A stretch of 14,690 nt of DNA from Planctomycetaceae bacterium (lineage in GTDB: Bacteria > Planctomycetota > Planctomycetia > Planctomycetales > Planctomycetaceae). Where the stretch lies: contig JALTOP010000304.1 of assembly GCA_027000105.1 (NCBI GenBank), positions 1 to 14,690 on the forward strand, given 5' to 3'. The notes under the pieces were generated by a model. That model saw only the letters and a list, made by a program, of their open reading frames with translations. It was not told where the DNA came from and made no database searches. A program made the translations under genes and the position numbers. Of the stretch, positions 1 through 6,329 are shown in pieces; position 1 is the first letter of the stretch, and every line of letters begins with the position of its first letter.

Positions 1-420
1 CTGAACCGTATATGAAACCTAGTTTCATGTTCGCCCTCAAAAGTGCTTTTGTCAACCCTTTTTAACATCAAGACCCGTTTATTTTCGCATTTCCAGCGAG
101 AAGCAACAACGAAACGAGAGCGTCATTCTCCTCTCCAGCGTGACAACACCACGGACACTTTTGTTGACGCTGTTTGCCTCACTGGAACAAGCGGCACAAT
201 CGATCCTTCTGTCAAGCGCGACTCTGAGAAGCAACTACCGCTTGAATCGCTATCTCATCACCAGACAGGCCAGCACGATGGTTGAAACTGTGGAACAGAA
301 ACTGGCTGCTGCAACTGATACTTGCATACCGAACAAGAACAATTCGTTGGACAGAAGATCCAGAAGGCTGAAACAGGAGGCTCGGCATCTCCAAACGGAT
401 CGATGGAACTTGCAGAGCGC
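1..420. other. No supportable gene at left edge
   Basis: Open frames exist here on both strands, but none has a good ribosome site, recognisable motifs or coding-like composition. One plus-strand frame runs through the tRNA terminator into the tRNA itself, which argues against it being real. The only structure I see is a short inverted repeat at 13-29 (ATGAAAC, 3-base centre, GTTTCAT), which could be an operator or the end of a signal lying to the left. Confidence 0.5.
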
Positions 421-460
421 AAAAAAAATATCTCTGTCCGAAATCTCGAACAGAGATATT
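421..460 (-). terminator. Rho-independent terminator of the tRNA gene
   Basis: An 11-bp perfect stem (427-437 with 450-460) encloses a 12-base loop. On the minus strand it is followed directly by a run of T (421-428). It begins two bases after the 3' end of the tRNA-Glu, so it very likely ends that transcript. Confidence 0.88.
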
Positions 461-462
461 AT

Positions 463-537
<75 letters not shown>

Positions 538-547
538 GGTTCGACAG

Positions 548-575
548 AATTTACAAGACGTTTCGGCATAGTCAA
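548..575 (-). promoter_or_regulatory. Promoter candidate for tRNA-Glu
   Basis: On the minus strand, TTGACT (570-575) is followed after 16 bases by TAAATT (548-553), about 10 bases before the tRNA. A 7-bp inverted repeat (CAAGACG 554-560 and 581-587) brackets the -35 element. It might act as an operator or be the 3' hairpin of csrA; which one cannot be told from sequence alone. Confidence 0.5.
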
Positions 576-626
576 GCGACCGTCTTGAGAATAGCTACCA
601 GAATTCGACAGAAAAGCAAATTTAGG

Positions 627-845
627 TCATTGGGGAATCGAATTTGAAACCGACCCCGAATCGGTAGCGTGAGGCTGTTCAAGCTGCGATTTAATCGCCT
701 CGTAAACTTCGCTTCGGTGAATGCTGACTTCTTTGGGAGCCTGAATGCCGAGACGCACCTTATCGCCCCGGATATCAACAACCGTAATGACGATACGGTC
801 GTCGATAACAATGCTCTCACTTTTCTTTCTTGACAGGACTAGCAT
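627..845 (-). CDS. csrA: Carbon storage regulator CsrA
   Basis: CsrA is a small homodimeric RNA-binding protein that binds GGA motifs in mRNA leaders, usually near ribosome sites, and changes translation or stability. The 72-residue product starts MLVLSRKK and keeps the family layout of five beta strands and a C-terminal helix. Leu4, Arg6 and the APKEVSIHR segment (36-44, with RNA-contacting Arg44) are all present. The tail after about residue 55 is longer than in E. coli and rich in Ser, Asn and Gln. The frame is open further upstream, but the ATG at 845 is preferred because the family begins there and an AGGAG lies 8 bases before it. It stands alone between the HU gene and the tRNA. No flagellar or fliW gene is visible, though these often neighbour csrA in other bacteria. 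Confidence 0.96.
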   Translation of the reverse strand: MLVLSRKKSESIVIDDRIVITVVDIRGDKVRLGIQAPKEVSIHRSEVYEAIKSQLEQPHATDSGSVSNSIPQ

Positions 846-942
846 CTTGCCAACTCCTCTTACTCCATAGGTACACTCTCCAGAAAGCGAAGACGCGAGG
901 CAGGCCCCTTGCTTTTTTTGTAAAAATAGCAATTCGCTTATC
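846..942 (-). promoter_or_regulatory. csrA 5' leader with repeated GGA motifs
   Basis: The predicted leader is about 97 bases long and contains CTGGAG, ATGGAG and GAGGAG, the last overlapping the ribosome site. GGA is the core of known CsrA sites, and E. coli CsrA represses its own translation through such sites. Autoregulation here is inference. The leader also has an A/T-rich inverted repeat (GCTATTTTTACAAAAAAAGC on the minus strand). Confidence 0.4.
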
Positions 943-948
943 ACTTCG

Positions 949-983
949 ATTATACTGGCACAAGGGTTGCGGGCAAGCCCTTG
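949..983 (-). promoter_or_regulatory. csrA promoter with palindrome over -35
   Basis: On the minus strand, a perfect TATAAT (949-954) lies 16 bases after TTGCCC (971-976), a weak -35. A near-perfect 23-base palindrome, CAAGGG at 961-966 with CCCTTG at 978-983 and inner TTGC/GCAA, covers the -35 element. The weak -35 plus palindrome suggests a regulator-dependent promoter, but no factor can be named. Confidence 0.5.
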
Positions 984-1147
984 TACAAAAAAACTGTAAA
1001 TCTTGACAAAAAAGTCAAAATCCTGCTCGCGGCATCGAAATGTACAGATGAGCACGAAAGCAGCGTTGTGCCAGCAAAAACCGACAAACAGAGGCGAATC
1101 GCAGTCCGGTCAAGAGAAAGACAAGCCAACAAACGCCCCAAGCAGAG

Positions 1148-1185
1148 CAAAAGAACATACCCTCGCAAGAAATTCCGAGGGTATG
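1148..1185 (-). terminator. Terminator-like hairpin downstream of HU gene
   Basis: A perfect 10-bp stem (CATACCCTCG, 1156-1165, with 1176-1185) has a 10-base loop. On the minus strand it is followed by the T-rich TTCTTTTGCTCT, which is a weak U tract. It lies about 115 bases past the HU stop codon and is the only strong hairpin before csrA. Confidence 0.55.
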
Positions 1186-1298
1186 CAGGCGATAAAGCTC
1201 TTCTGGACTCCTGGTTTCGAACTTCCAATAACTCAACTGGCCAAGCGATCTGACACAAACTCGACCCACAAGCAATGGAGTCCGGGTGGCAAATCCCA

Positions 1299-1619
1299 CT
1301 ATACCATATCTTTAAGTGCTTTAAGAGGGCGCACTTTCACGACGTTGCGCGCGGGCTTCGCCGCAACATTCATCATTTCGCCCGGTTTAAACGGATTCGG
1401 ACGGGTTGTCGCCTTTGTCGCCGGTTTGCGTTGAACCTGAATTTTAAGCAGGCCAGGCAGATTGAAAACGCCAGGACCGTTCTTGCTCAAACTATTCTCG
1501 ATGACTTCACTAAGTCCATCCAGAACACTGCTCACCTCTTTTTTAGAAAGCCCTGTTTTTTCAACCAAAGCATTCAGAATTTCAGTTTTGGAAAGTGGCT
1601 TTCCTTGCTTCGCAGCCAT
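1299..1619 (-). CDS. HU/IHF-family DNA-binding protein
   Basis: This is a nucleoid-associated protein that bends DNA as a dimer. The 106-residue product has the family's N-terminal two-helix part (LSKTEILNALVEKTGLSKKE, residues 9-28) and the dimer-core motif GVFNLPGLLKIQVQRKPA (50-67). It also has the beta-arm tip with the intercalating-proline context RPNP (73-76) and a C-terminal helix ending in LKALKDMV. It is slightly longer than the usual 90 residues, with a short Lys-rich N-terminal extension, and the arm (TKATTRPNPFKPGEMM) differs from E. coli HU. The ATG at 1619 has GGGAG 6 bases upstream. It has its own promoter (1697-1725) and a hairpin downstream, so it is probably monocistronic. 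HU versus IHF subunit cannot be decided by eye. Confidence 0.93.
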   Translation of the reverse strand: MAAKQGKPLSKTEILNALVEKTGLSKKEVSSVLDGLSEVIENSLSKNGPGVFNLPGLLKIQVQRKPATKATTRPNPFKPGEMMNVAAKPARNVVKVRPLKALKDMV

Positions 1620-1696
1620 GCGGTTCTCCCAGTAGTGTAAGTTTGATTGTTTACCATACAGACTCTTTACCCCATCGACCTGAACGGGATGAGCGT

Positions 1697-1725
1697 AGTA
1701 AAGTACGCTGCAGGCAAGTTGTCAA
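1697..1725 (-). promoter_or_regulatory. Promoter of the HU gene
   Basis: On the minus strand, TTGACA (1720-1725) is followed after exactly 17 bases by TTTACT (1697-1702). The start site would fall near 1690, giving a leader of about 70 bases. A perfect -35 with ideal spacing suits a highly expressed nucleoid protein. Confidence 0.65.
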
Positions 1726-1806
1726 TCATTTCTACCGGAAAAGCGGGGATTTCACTGGAATTCAAACATTTTCCAGCCGGAAAGTGGCCATAAGAACACT
1801 GGCTAA

Positions 1807-2163
1807 CTAGGTATCTTGTTGGTTTTTTCCCAAAAATTCCCCTCCGCTGATAAACATCCCGTTTTCGCAAGGGGTACACCATTTAATCTCGACCCGATAT
1901 TCAAACTCCCGGGATTCACTCGCCATTTTGACGATCACTTCCCCGGGAGAGATCGCTCCCCGATGCAGAACCCCCAAACCAAACCGGCTGATTTCGCGAG
2001 TGACAGCTGAAATTGTGTTCCCACGAGAGGTAATGATTTCCGCTGGAACGGAGAGTTCAAGTCGCTCTACCGCTCGATTGTTGTCGACTTCTTCATGGCC
2101 AATACTTTCAAGTACTGCTTTTAAATCAGCCATTGTCGGACGACTCCACGGGTCGGAAGACAT
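1807..2163 (-). CDS. PilZ-domain protein
   Basis: This 118-residue cytoplasmic protein looks like a stand-alone PilZ domain, which in other bacteria binds the second messenger c-di-GMP. Two binding motifs are visible: RAVER (residues 30-34, matching RxxxR) and, about 30 residues later, EISRFG (57-62, close to [D/N]xSxxG with Glu in the first place). After these come alternating beta-strand-like segments and GGEFLG near the C-terminus, as in PilZ barrels. Residues 1-28 form a polar N-terminal part with a helix (MADLKAVLESIGHE). The ATG at 2163 is supported by AGGAG 7 bases upstream. It points away from a second PilZ gene at 2779. No output domain is fused, so it probably acts on a partner protein. 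c-di-GMP binding is inferred from the motifs. Confidence 0.85.
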   Translation of the reverse strand: MSSDPWSRPTMADLKAVLESIGHEEVDNNRAVERLELSVPAEIITSRGNTISAVTREISRFGLGVLHRGAISPGEVIVKMASESREFEYRVEIKWCTPCENGMFISGGEFLGKNQQDT

Positions 2164-2611
2164 GTTTTTCTCCTGCTAAGCTAACACATTTACTGAATTT
2201 ATCATCGAGACGAGCCTGACAAGACCAGCGAGGCATGCGATTGGGAGTAAGCAAAATATATCTTGTCTCTGCCCCATCGGTTCCTCATCAACCTGAAAAT
2301 GCTTCAGGCAGTCATTTCTAGCATAGGTTAATAAATTGGGCGGGAGAAAAATTTTTCGAGTTTTATCGGGATATAGCCGGCCTCGGAGTTTTCGACACAA
2401 TCCCGCATACAGTTACAGCCCGCATACAGTTGCAGGCGAGCACCGATCACCTATCCGATGTAGCTTGCCTGAACAATTCAAGCACTTTCAACAGTTTATA
2501 ATGCTATAAAGCGAGGCAAAAACCTTCAGGTAGAACACGGCAAGAGCCGATTTTCATGCTAAAAAGGGCAAAACATCAATTATTGCAACTCCGTAGTCCT
2601 TCCTGCGAGCT
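2164..2611. other. Intergenic region between divergent PilZ genes
   Basis: No convincing gene is seen. The stretch holds the leader of the minus-strand PilZ gene, a 6-bp hairpin (CCTGAA/TTCAGG near 2290-2306), a perfect 12-base palindrome GAAAAATTTTTC near 2346-2357, and a 17-bp tandem duplication at 2402-2435. On the plus strand there is a TATAAT at 2497-2502 without a recognisable -35. A 74-codon minus-strand frame at 2176-2400 looks non-coding. Confidence 0.5.
2402..2435. repeat. Two tandem copies of a 17-bp unit
   Basis: CCCGCATACAGTTACAG (2402-2418) is followed directly by the same unit with one change, A to G (2419-2435). The repeat lies upstream of both PilZ genes. It could be a paired binding site or a recent slippage duplication. 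Confidence 0.9.
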
Positions 2612-2778
2612 ATGTTTGACTGCAGCCCACTTCCGCCGGAGTTGCGAGGCGTACAGCCTCTGATCTGGTCTATTCGGAACCTGCAACAAATGGTTTCTGA
2701 AAAGAATTCAGGAGTCGGCCGGGCATTGGATTGTATTGAGCTGAGGATTAAAATGGACAGGCAAACGGGATTGCGGTA

Positions 2779-2779
<1 letters not shown>
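2612..2779 (+). CDS. Possible 55-codon upstream ORF, coupled to PilZ gene
   Basis: An open frame from the ATG at 2612 ends in TAA at 2777-2779, sharing its last base with the ATG of the PilZ gene (TAATG). Internal ATGs at 2690 and 2753 give shorter forms of 29 and 8 residues. The ATG at 2753 has the best ribosome site, GAGG 6 bases upstream, and encodes MDRQTGLR. The longest product has no recognised motif or membrane segment. Stop-start overlap is a usual sign of translational coupling, and the PilZ start has only a weak site of its own. This may be a leader peptide that controls PilZ translation, or coincidence. Confidence 0.22.
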
Positions 2780-3165
<386 letters not shown>

Positions 3166-4443
3166 TCAGAGTTCTTTTTTCCGCATTCCGGTCAATCGAC
3201 TTCTTCGCGCAACAGGATGGATCACCCCAAACTTTTCGATAATTTTCCCCTGCAGTTTCTTTTTCGCCTGCTCAAAAACGGCCTGGTTCGACATCTGATT
3301 GGCAAACGCTTCTGTGCCGGGCTGGTCGAGGTGGAATGAACAGGCAAAGTTTTCCGTGACGCGATTCCCTTTCGCCAAATGCTTTTTTGAACCGAGCATA
3401 ATCCAGGGACGAAATTTTGACGTTTCCAGTTTTAGGGACCAAACCACGTTTTGGGAAATCGTACAATTCTGCGCGTCGACCAATGTCAAGCCGTGCCAAT
3501 GGTCGACGGAAATCACGTTTCCTGTGACCGTGAAATTAACGAGCGGTCCATCAAACAGGCCAATTCCCTGCACCTGCCCCGGAAAAGGCTGATTGGGGTT
3601 GGAATGGCCAATGAGCAGATTTTCCTCGATCCTGATCTTTTTCAGCACTCCCGAGCCTTTTCCAAATCGGAAGCATTGTAATAGATCATCATGATTGCGG
3701 TCGCCATCGTGCTTTTCGTCGCAGTAGGCATTCCTTGCAATGTTCCAGCGGGCGATGCAACCACTTCGCGTCAGACGAATGGCATCACCGGAAAAGTTTT
3801 CGACCACGCATCCTTCAACAATCGAATCGGTTGCAGCGGATTGAATGGCGTGCCGCGTGTTGAAAACGTAATTGTTCCGGGAAATCAATCGGCTACCATT
3901 TCGCCCCAGGAAAATGCCGTTATTCAAAGAGATCCATTCTGCTGCATTCAGTTTTTCCGAATGGGACGTTGCAAAAATAGAGCAGTCTTCAAGAATCAAT
4001 TCGCTGGATGGCCCGTATTCGCCCAATGAAACAATAGCGCCATGATAATGAAGGCCACCATGTTCCGGGCTGATGCTCAAACCGCGAATGGTCCATCGAG
4101 TGCCGGAGCGAAGATCGAGACGGCCGAGCGTCGGCGCCTGCCCCTGCTCGGCGGCGATTGTAATCACCTGCTCATTCTCTCCGGAAAAGCGAGCGATCCC
4201 ATGGTATCCGGAACGAAGCAGCAGCCTGTCTCCCGGTTGCAGGCGTTGAAGCAGTTTCGTCTCAATCATTTTTTGCAAACAGGGCCAGGGGGATGCCCGG
4301 GTGCCCGCATTTTCAACATGGCCGGTTTGCGGATCGGAATAAAACGTTGCAGCCGGAGCCTGAAGAGATGGGGCAACCAGCGTTAATACCAGCGCTAAAG
4401 ACAGGACAGCCAAAAAAAATCGATGTTTCCGAATCAGTTGCAT
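3166..4443 (-). CDS. Secreted right-handed parallel beta-helix protein
   Basis: The 425-residue product begins MQLIRKHRFFLAVLSLALVL and has a clear Sec signal peptide, probably cleaved near residue 30 (LQAPAA). The mature part has many short repeating turns such as RNNYVFN, VEGCVVENFSGDAIRL, ENLLIGH and GNVISVDHWHG, with Asn and Gly at turn positions. This pattern is typical of parallel beta-helix proteins, including pectate lyases, other polysaccharide lyases and NosD-type proteins. An acidic/His cluster HDGDRNHDD near residues 245-255 could bind metal or be catalytic. The frame opens further upstream with TTG at 4494, but the ATG at 4443 places the signal peptide at the N-terminus. A role in polysaccharide binding or cleavage in the periplasm is likely but the substrate is unknown. 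The C-terminal 30 residues are basic. Confidence 0.82.
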   Translation of the reverse strand: MQLIRKHRFFLAVLSLALVLTLVAPSLQAPAATFYSDPQTGHVENAGTRASPWPCLQKMIETKLLQRLQPGDRLLLRSGYHGIARFSGENEQVITIAAEQGQAPTLGRLDLRSGTRWTIRGLSISPEHGGLHYHGAIVSLGEYGPSSELILEDCSIFATSHSEKLNAAEWISLNNGIFLGRNGSRLISRNNYVFNTRHAIQSAATDSIVEGCVVENFSGDAIRLTRSGCIARWNIARNAYCDEKHDGDRNHDDLLQCFRFGKGSGVLKKIRIEENLLIGHSNPNQPFPGQVQGIGLFDGPLVNFTVTGNVISVDHWHGLTLVDAQNCTISQNVVWSLKLETSKFRPWIMLGSKKHLAKGNRVTENFACSFHLDQPGTEAFANQMSNQAVFEQAKKKLQGKIIEKFGVIHPVARRSRLTGMRKKEL

Positions 4444-4825
4444 GTTATGCCTGCTTCTGCTGATAAAACCCTTAACCGACAAAGCCAAAACCAATCAGAA
4501 AGAACAACCAACCACTCAGGAACATAAGGAACAAACAAGCCCCGGAGTTCCCTGGAAAATAAATTAACGCCGGTCCGCAAAATTGTCGAGCGTTTTCCAG
4601 ATCGCGCTGTCAATCAGATGGGACTCGGAAGAACAGATGAGGCCACTTTGAAGTCCTGTTCTTCCCTCTTATGTTTTTCTTTACTTTTTTGCGTGATACC
4701 CTTTTGAAAATCTTATGCTCTTTTTGTCGCGTGGTTCAAATATTTCTTTCTCGTGGTGATAACATCCTGCGAGTTTTGCGCAAGATTTCAGTACAGGAAG
4801 CGTTTCAGAAAAACAGATGGTATTC
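4444..4825. other. Gap between beta-helix and epimerase genes, with hairpin
   Basis: No gene is supported here. A perfect 10-bp stem, GGAAGAACAG (4627-4636) with 4656-4665, encloses a 19-base loop. On the plus strand it is followed within a few bases by T-rich sequence (4672 onward), so it resembles a plus-strand terminator. However, both flanking genes lie on the minus strand, where no T run follows. It may end an unseen plus-strand RNA, or be a processing or stability hairpin of the minus-strand transcript. A plus-strand frame at 4671-4991 runs into the epimerase gene antisense and looks spurious. Confidence 0.45.
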
Positions 4826-5779
4826 CTATGCAATCACCGGGTTTACGCTGATATCAATCCAGGTATTGAATGATTCTCCGGGAGCGAGCGTTTCCCAACC
4901 GCAGGGGATTCCCCTGGCCTCCAGATTGATTGCATCGGTCGGGCAGGTGTACGGTTCCATGCAAATCGCGTTGCGGTCAGTCGGTTTGTAAACGACCAGT
5001 TCACGAAAACGCTTATCGCAGGACTGTACCATTTCGATGCCTGCGGCTTCATCAACGATTGTGCAATCGAGTGATTCCTCTCCGGGGCGGACATCGGTTA
5101 ATACGTCATCGATTTGCAGCGTGGTGAAGTATCGTCCTTCGGTCAGGTCTGCGTATTCAGGAACGGGAACCGTTTCGCCCGTCGGGATAAAATTTTCAAG
5201 AGGCCACTGTTTGTAAGCGGGAACATAAACGACCGCATGTTCCGGAGAACTGTTTTGTGTTAACGGAATCTTAAAGTACGCATGCGTTCCGAAACCCCAG
5301 GGAAGCGGTTTGCTATCGGGGTTGGTAAAGGTGAATCGCGATTTCAATGTCGAACCTTTCAGCAAATAGGAACATTGGATGATAAAATCGGCTGGCCAAA
5401 GTTCGAGGCGGTCTGCGGCATCCTTACTGAGTTGAAATTCGCCCGTCACATAATTATCGCCCTGGTCAATAACTCGCCAGGGGCGATCCAGACAGAAACC
5501 GTGAATCGCGTGATCCTTATTTTTCGATTCGGGAATCACATACTCTTTTCCCTGCCAGGTGTAACGACCGTGATCGATCCGGTTTGGAAAGGGGAACAGA
5601 ATCGGTATTCCGCAGCGACTCGGATTGGTTTTCCCGAGTTCGAAATCGTCGTCAGCTTCAATCACATCGACAAACAGCCCAGCAACCCGGGTTGAAAAAT
5701 GAAAGAGGTTAAAACCAACTTCGGGCAATATTTTCGCTTCACTGGCACAACGATCGTCTCGAATTGTGATCACAGGCAT
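4826..5779 (-). CDS. Aldose 1-epimerase (mutarotase)-like protein
   Basis: Members of this family convert alpha and beta anomers of hexoses such as galactose or glucose, or of hexose-6-phosphates. The 317-residue product has the expected order of active-site motifs. FPNRI is at 64-68, HAIHGF at 90-95 (His93 in the first catalytic His position), GTHAYFKI at 164-171 (His166, second catalytic His) and CMEPYT at 273-278 (Glu275, the general base). All key residues appear intact. There is no signal peptide, so it is cytosolic. The ATG at 5779 has AGGA 8 bases upstream and is chosen over a TTG at 5812. It is divergent from the zinc-ribbon gene at 5864. Local context does not show the sugar. A hexose-6-phosphate epimerase (YeaD-like) is an alternative, so I give no symbol. 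Confidence 0.9.
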   Translation of the reverse strand: MPVITIRDDRCASEAKILPEVGFNLFHFSTRVAGLFVDVIEADDDFELGKTNPSRCGIPILFPFPNRIDHGRYTWQGKEYVIPESKNKDHAIHGFCLDRPWRVIDQGDNYVTGEFQLSKDAADRLELWPADFIIQCSYLLKGSTLKSRFTFTNPDSKPLPWGFGTHAYFKIPLTQNSSPEHAVVYVPAYKQWPLENFIPTGETVPVPEYADLTEGRYFTTLQIDDVLTDVRPGEESLDCTIVDEAAGIEMVQSCDKRFRELVVYKPTDRNAICMEPYTCPTDAINLEARGIPCGWETLAPGESFNTWIDISVNPVIA

Positions 5780-5806
5780 GACGAGATTCCTTCCGGCAAG
5801 TATAAT
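5778..5806 (+). promoter_or_regulatory. Promoter candidate for the zinc-ribbon gene
   Basis: On the plus strand, ATGACG (5778-5783) is followed after 17 bases by a perfect TATAAT (5801-5806), giving a leader of about 50 bases. The -35 overlaps the start codon of the epimerase gene. Read on the other strand, the same bases give TATACT, a possible -10 for the epimerase, though I find no good -35 for it. Confidence 0.5.
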
Positions 5807-5863
5807 GTGCAAAAGAGAAGTTCGATTTCATCAAACATTCAACCGATGATAGCAGAATGAATC

Positions 5864-6160
5864 ATGGATTACGAAGAGAGCGACTGGGACGACGACGATT
5901 TCGATGATTTCGACGACGATGATTTTGATGATGACGACGACTTAACCGATACGATTCCGTGTCCGGAATGTGGAGCCGATATTTACGAAGATGCCGAGGC
6001 CTGCCCATATTGCGGCGATTATATCTATCATGGTGCGCGAGGAAGTTACGGGCGCGGTTGGTGGACGTTCGGCGGTGCACTCGATGAGTGGGCTCCCTTC
6101 TGGGTCTTTCTGGCGGTAGCGGGAGTGTTGGCCGTTATCTTTTCCCTGATGATGTTGTAA
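5864..6160 (+). CDS. Acidic zinc-ribbon protein with C-terminal membrane helix
   Basis: I do not recognise a named family. The 98-residue product has three visible parts. Residues 1-27 are almost entirely Asp with Glu, Phe and Tyr. A zinc ribbon follows at 33-51 (CPEC, 12 residues, CPYC). At about 76-98 there is a single hydrophobic segment (FWVFLAVAGVLAVIFSLMML) ending at the C-terminus. The topology is that of a tail-anchored protein with the acidic and zinc parts in the cytosol, but this is inference. Short zinc-ribbon membrane proteins are common among hypothetical proteins. The ATG at 5864 follows a weak AGCAGA. A second, unrelated-looking zinc-ribbon membrane protein lies 170 bp downstream on the same strand, so a shared role is possible. 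Confidence 0.8.
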   Translation: MDYEESDWDDDDFDDFDDDDFDDDDDLTDTIPCPECGADIYEDAEACPYCGDYIYHGARGSYGRGWWTFGGALDEWAPFWVFLAVAGVLAVIFSLMML

Positions 6161-6329
6161 CGATTCAGCGAAAGTAGTGGCGAAGAAATTTTCTTCCCTG
6201 TAAAATAGTAAAATAACCCTGTGAAATAATGGCCCACTGTGATGGCAGCTTGAAAGTCGGATTCCTCGCAAGACGGCGATATCACCGCAGCTGTGGAAGT
6301 CGCGCAACCATGCTTGAATCGGCCTGTTT
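6161..6329 (+). other. Short gap with 8-bp tandem repeat
   Basis: The gap between the two zinc-ribbon genes holds two perfect tandem copies of GTAAAATA (6200-6215). Either copy could serve as a -10 element (TAAAAT), but no clear -35 precedes it. The palindromic GAAGAAATTTTCTTC (about 6182-6196) has no loop and no T run, so it is not a convincing terminator. Confidence 0.35.

Noticed and set aside
2402..2435. Start of a CRISPR array
   Set aside because: The two 17-bp copies are directly adjacent with no spacer, and there are no further copies or cas genes.
4671..4991. 106-codon plus-strand frame
   Set aside because: Half of it is antisense to the epimerase gene, and the rest is a T-rich stretch giving Phe/Leu runs by composition.
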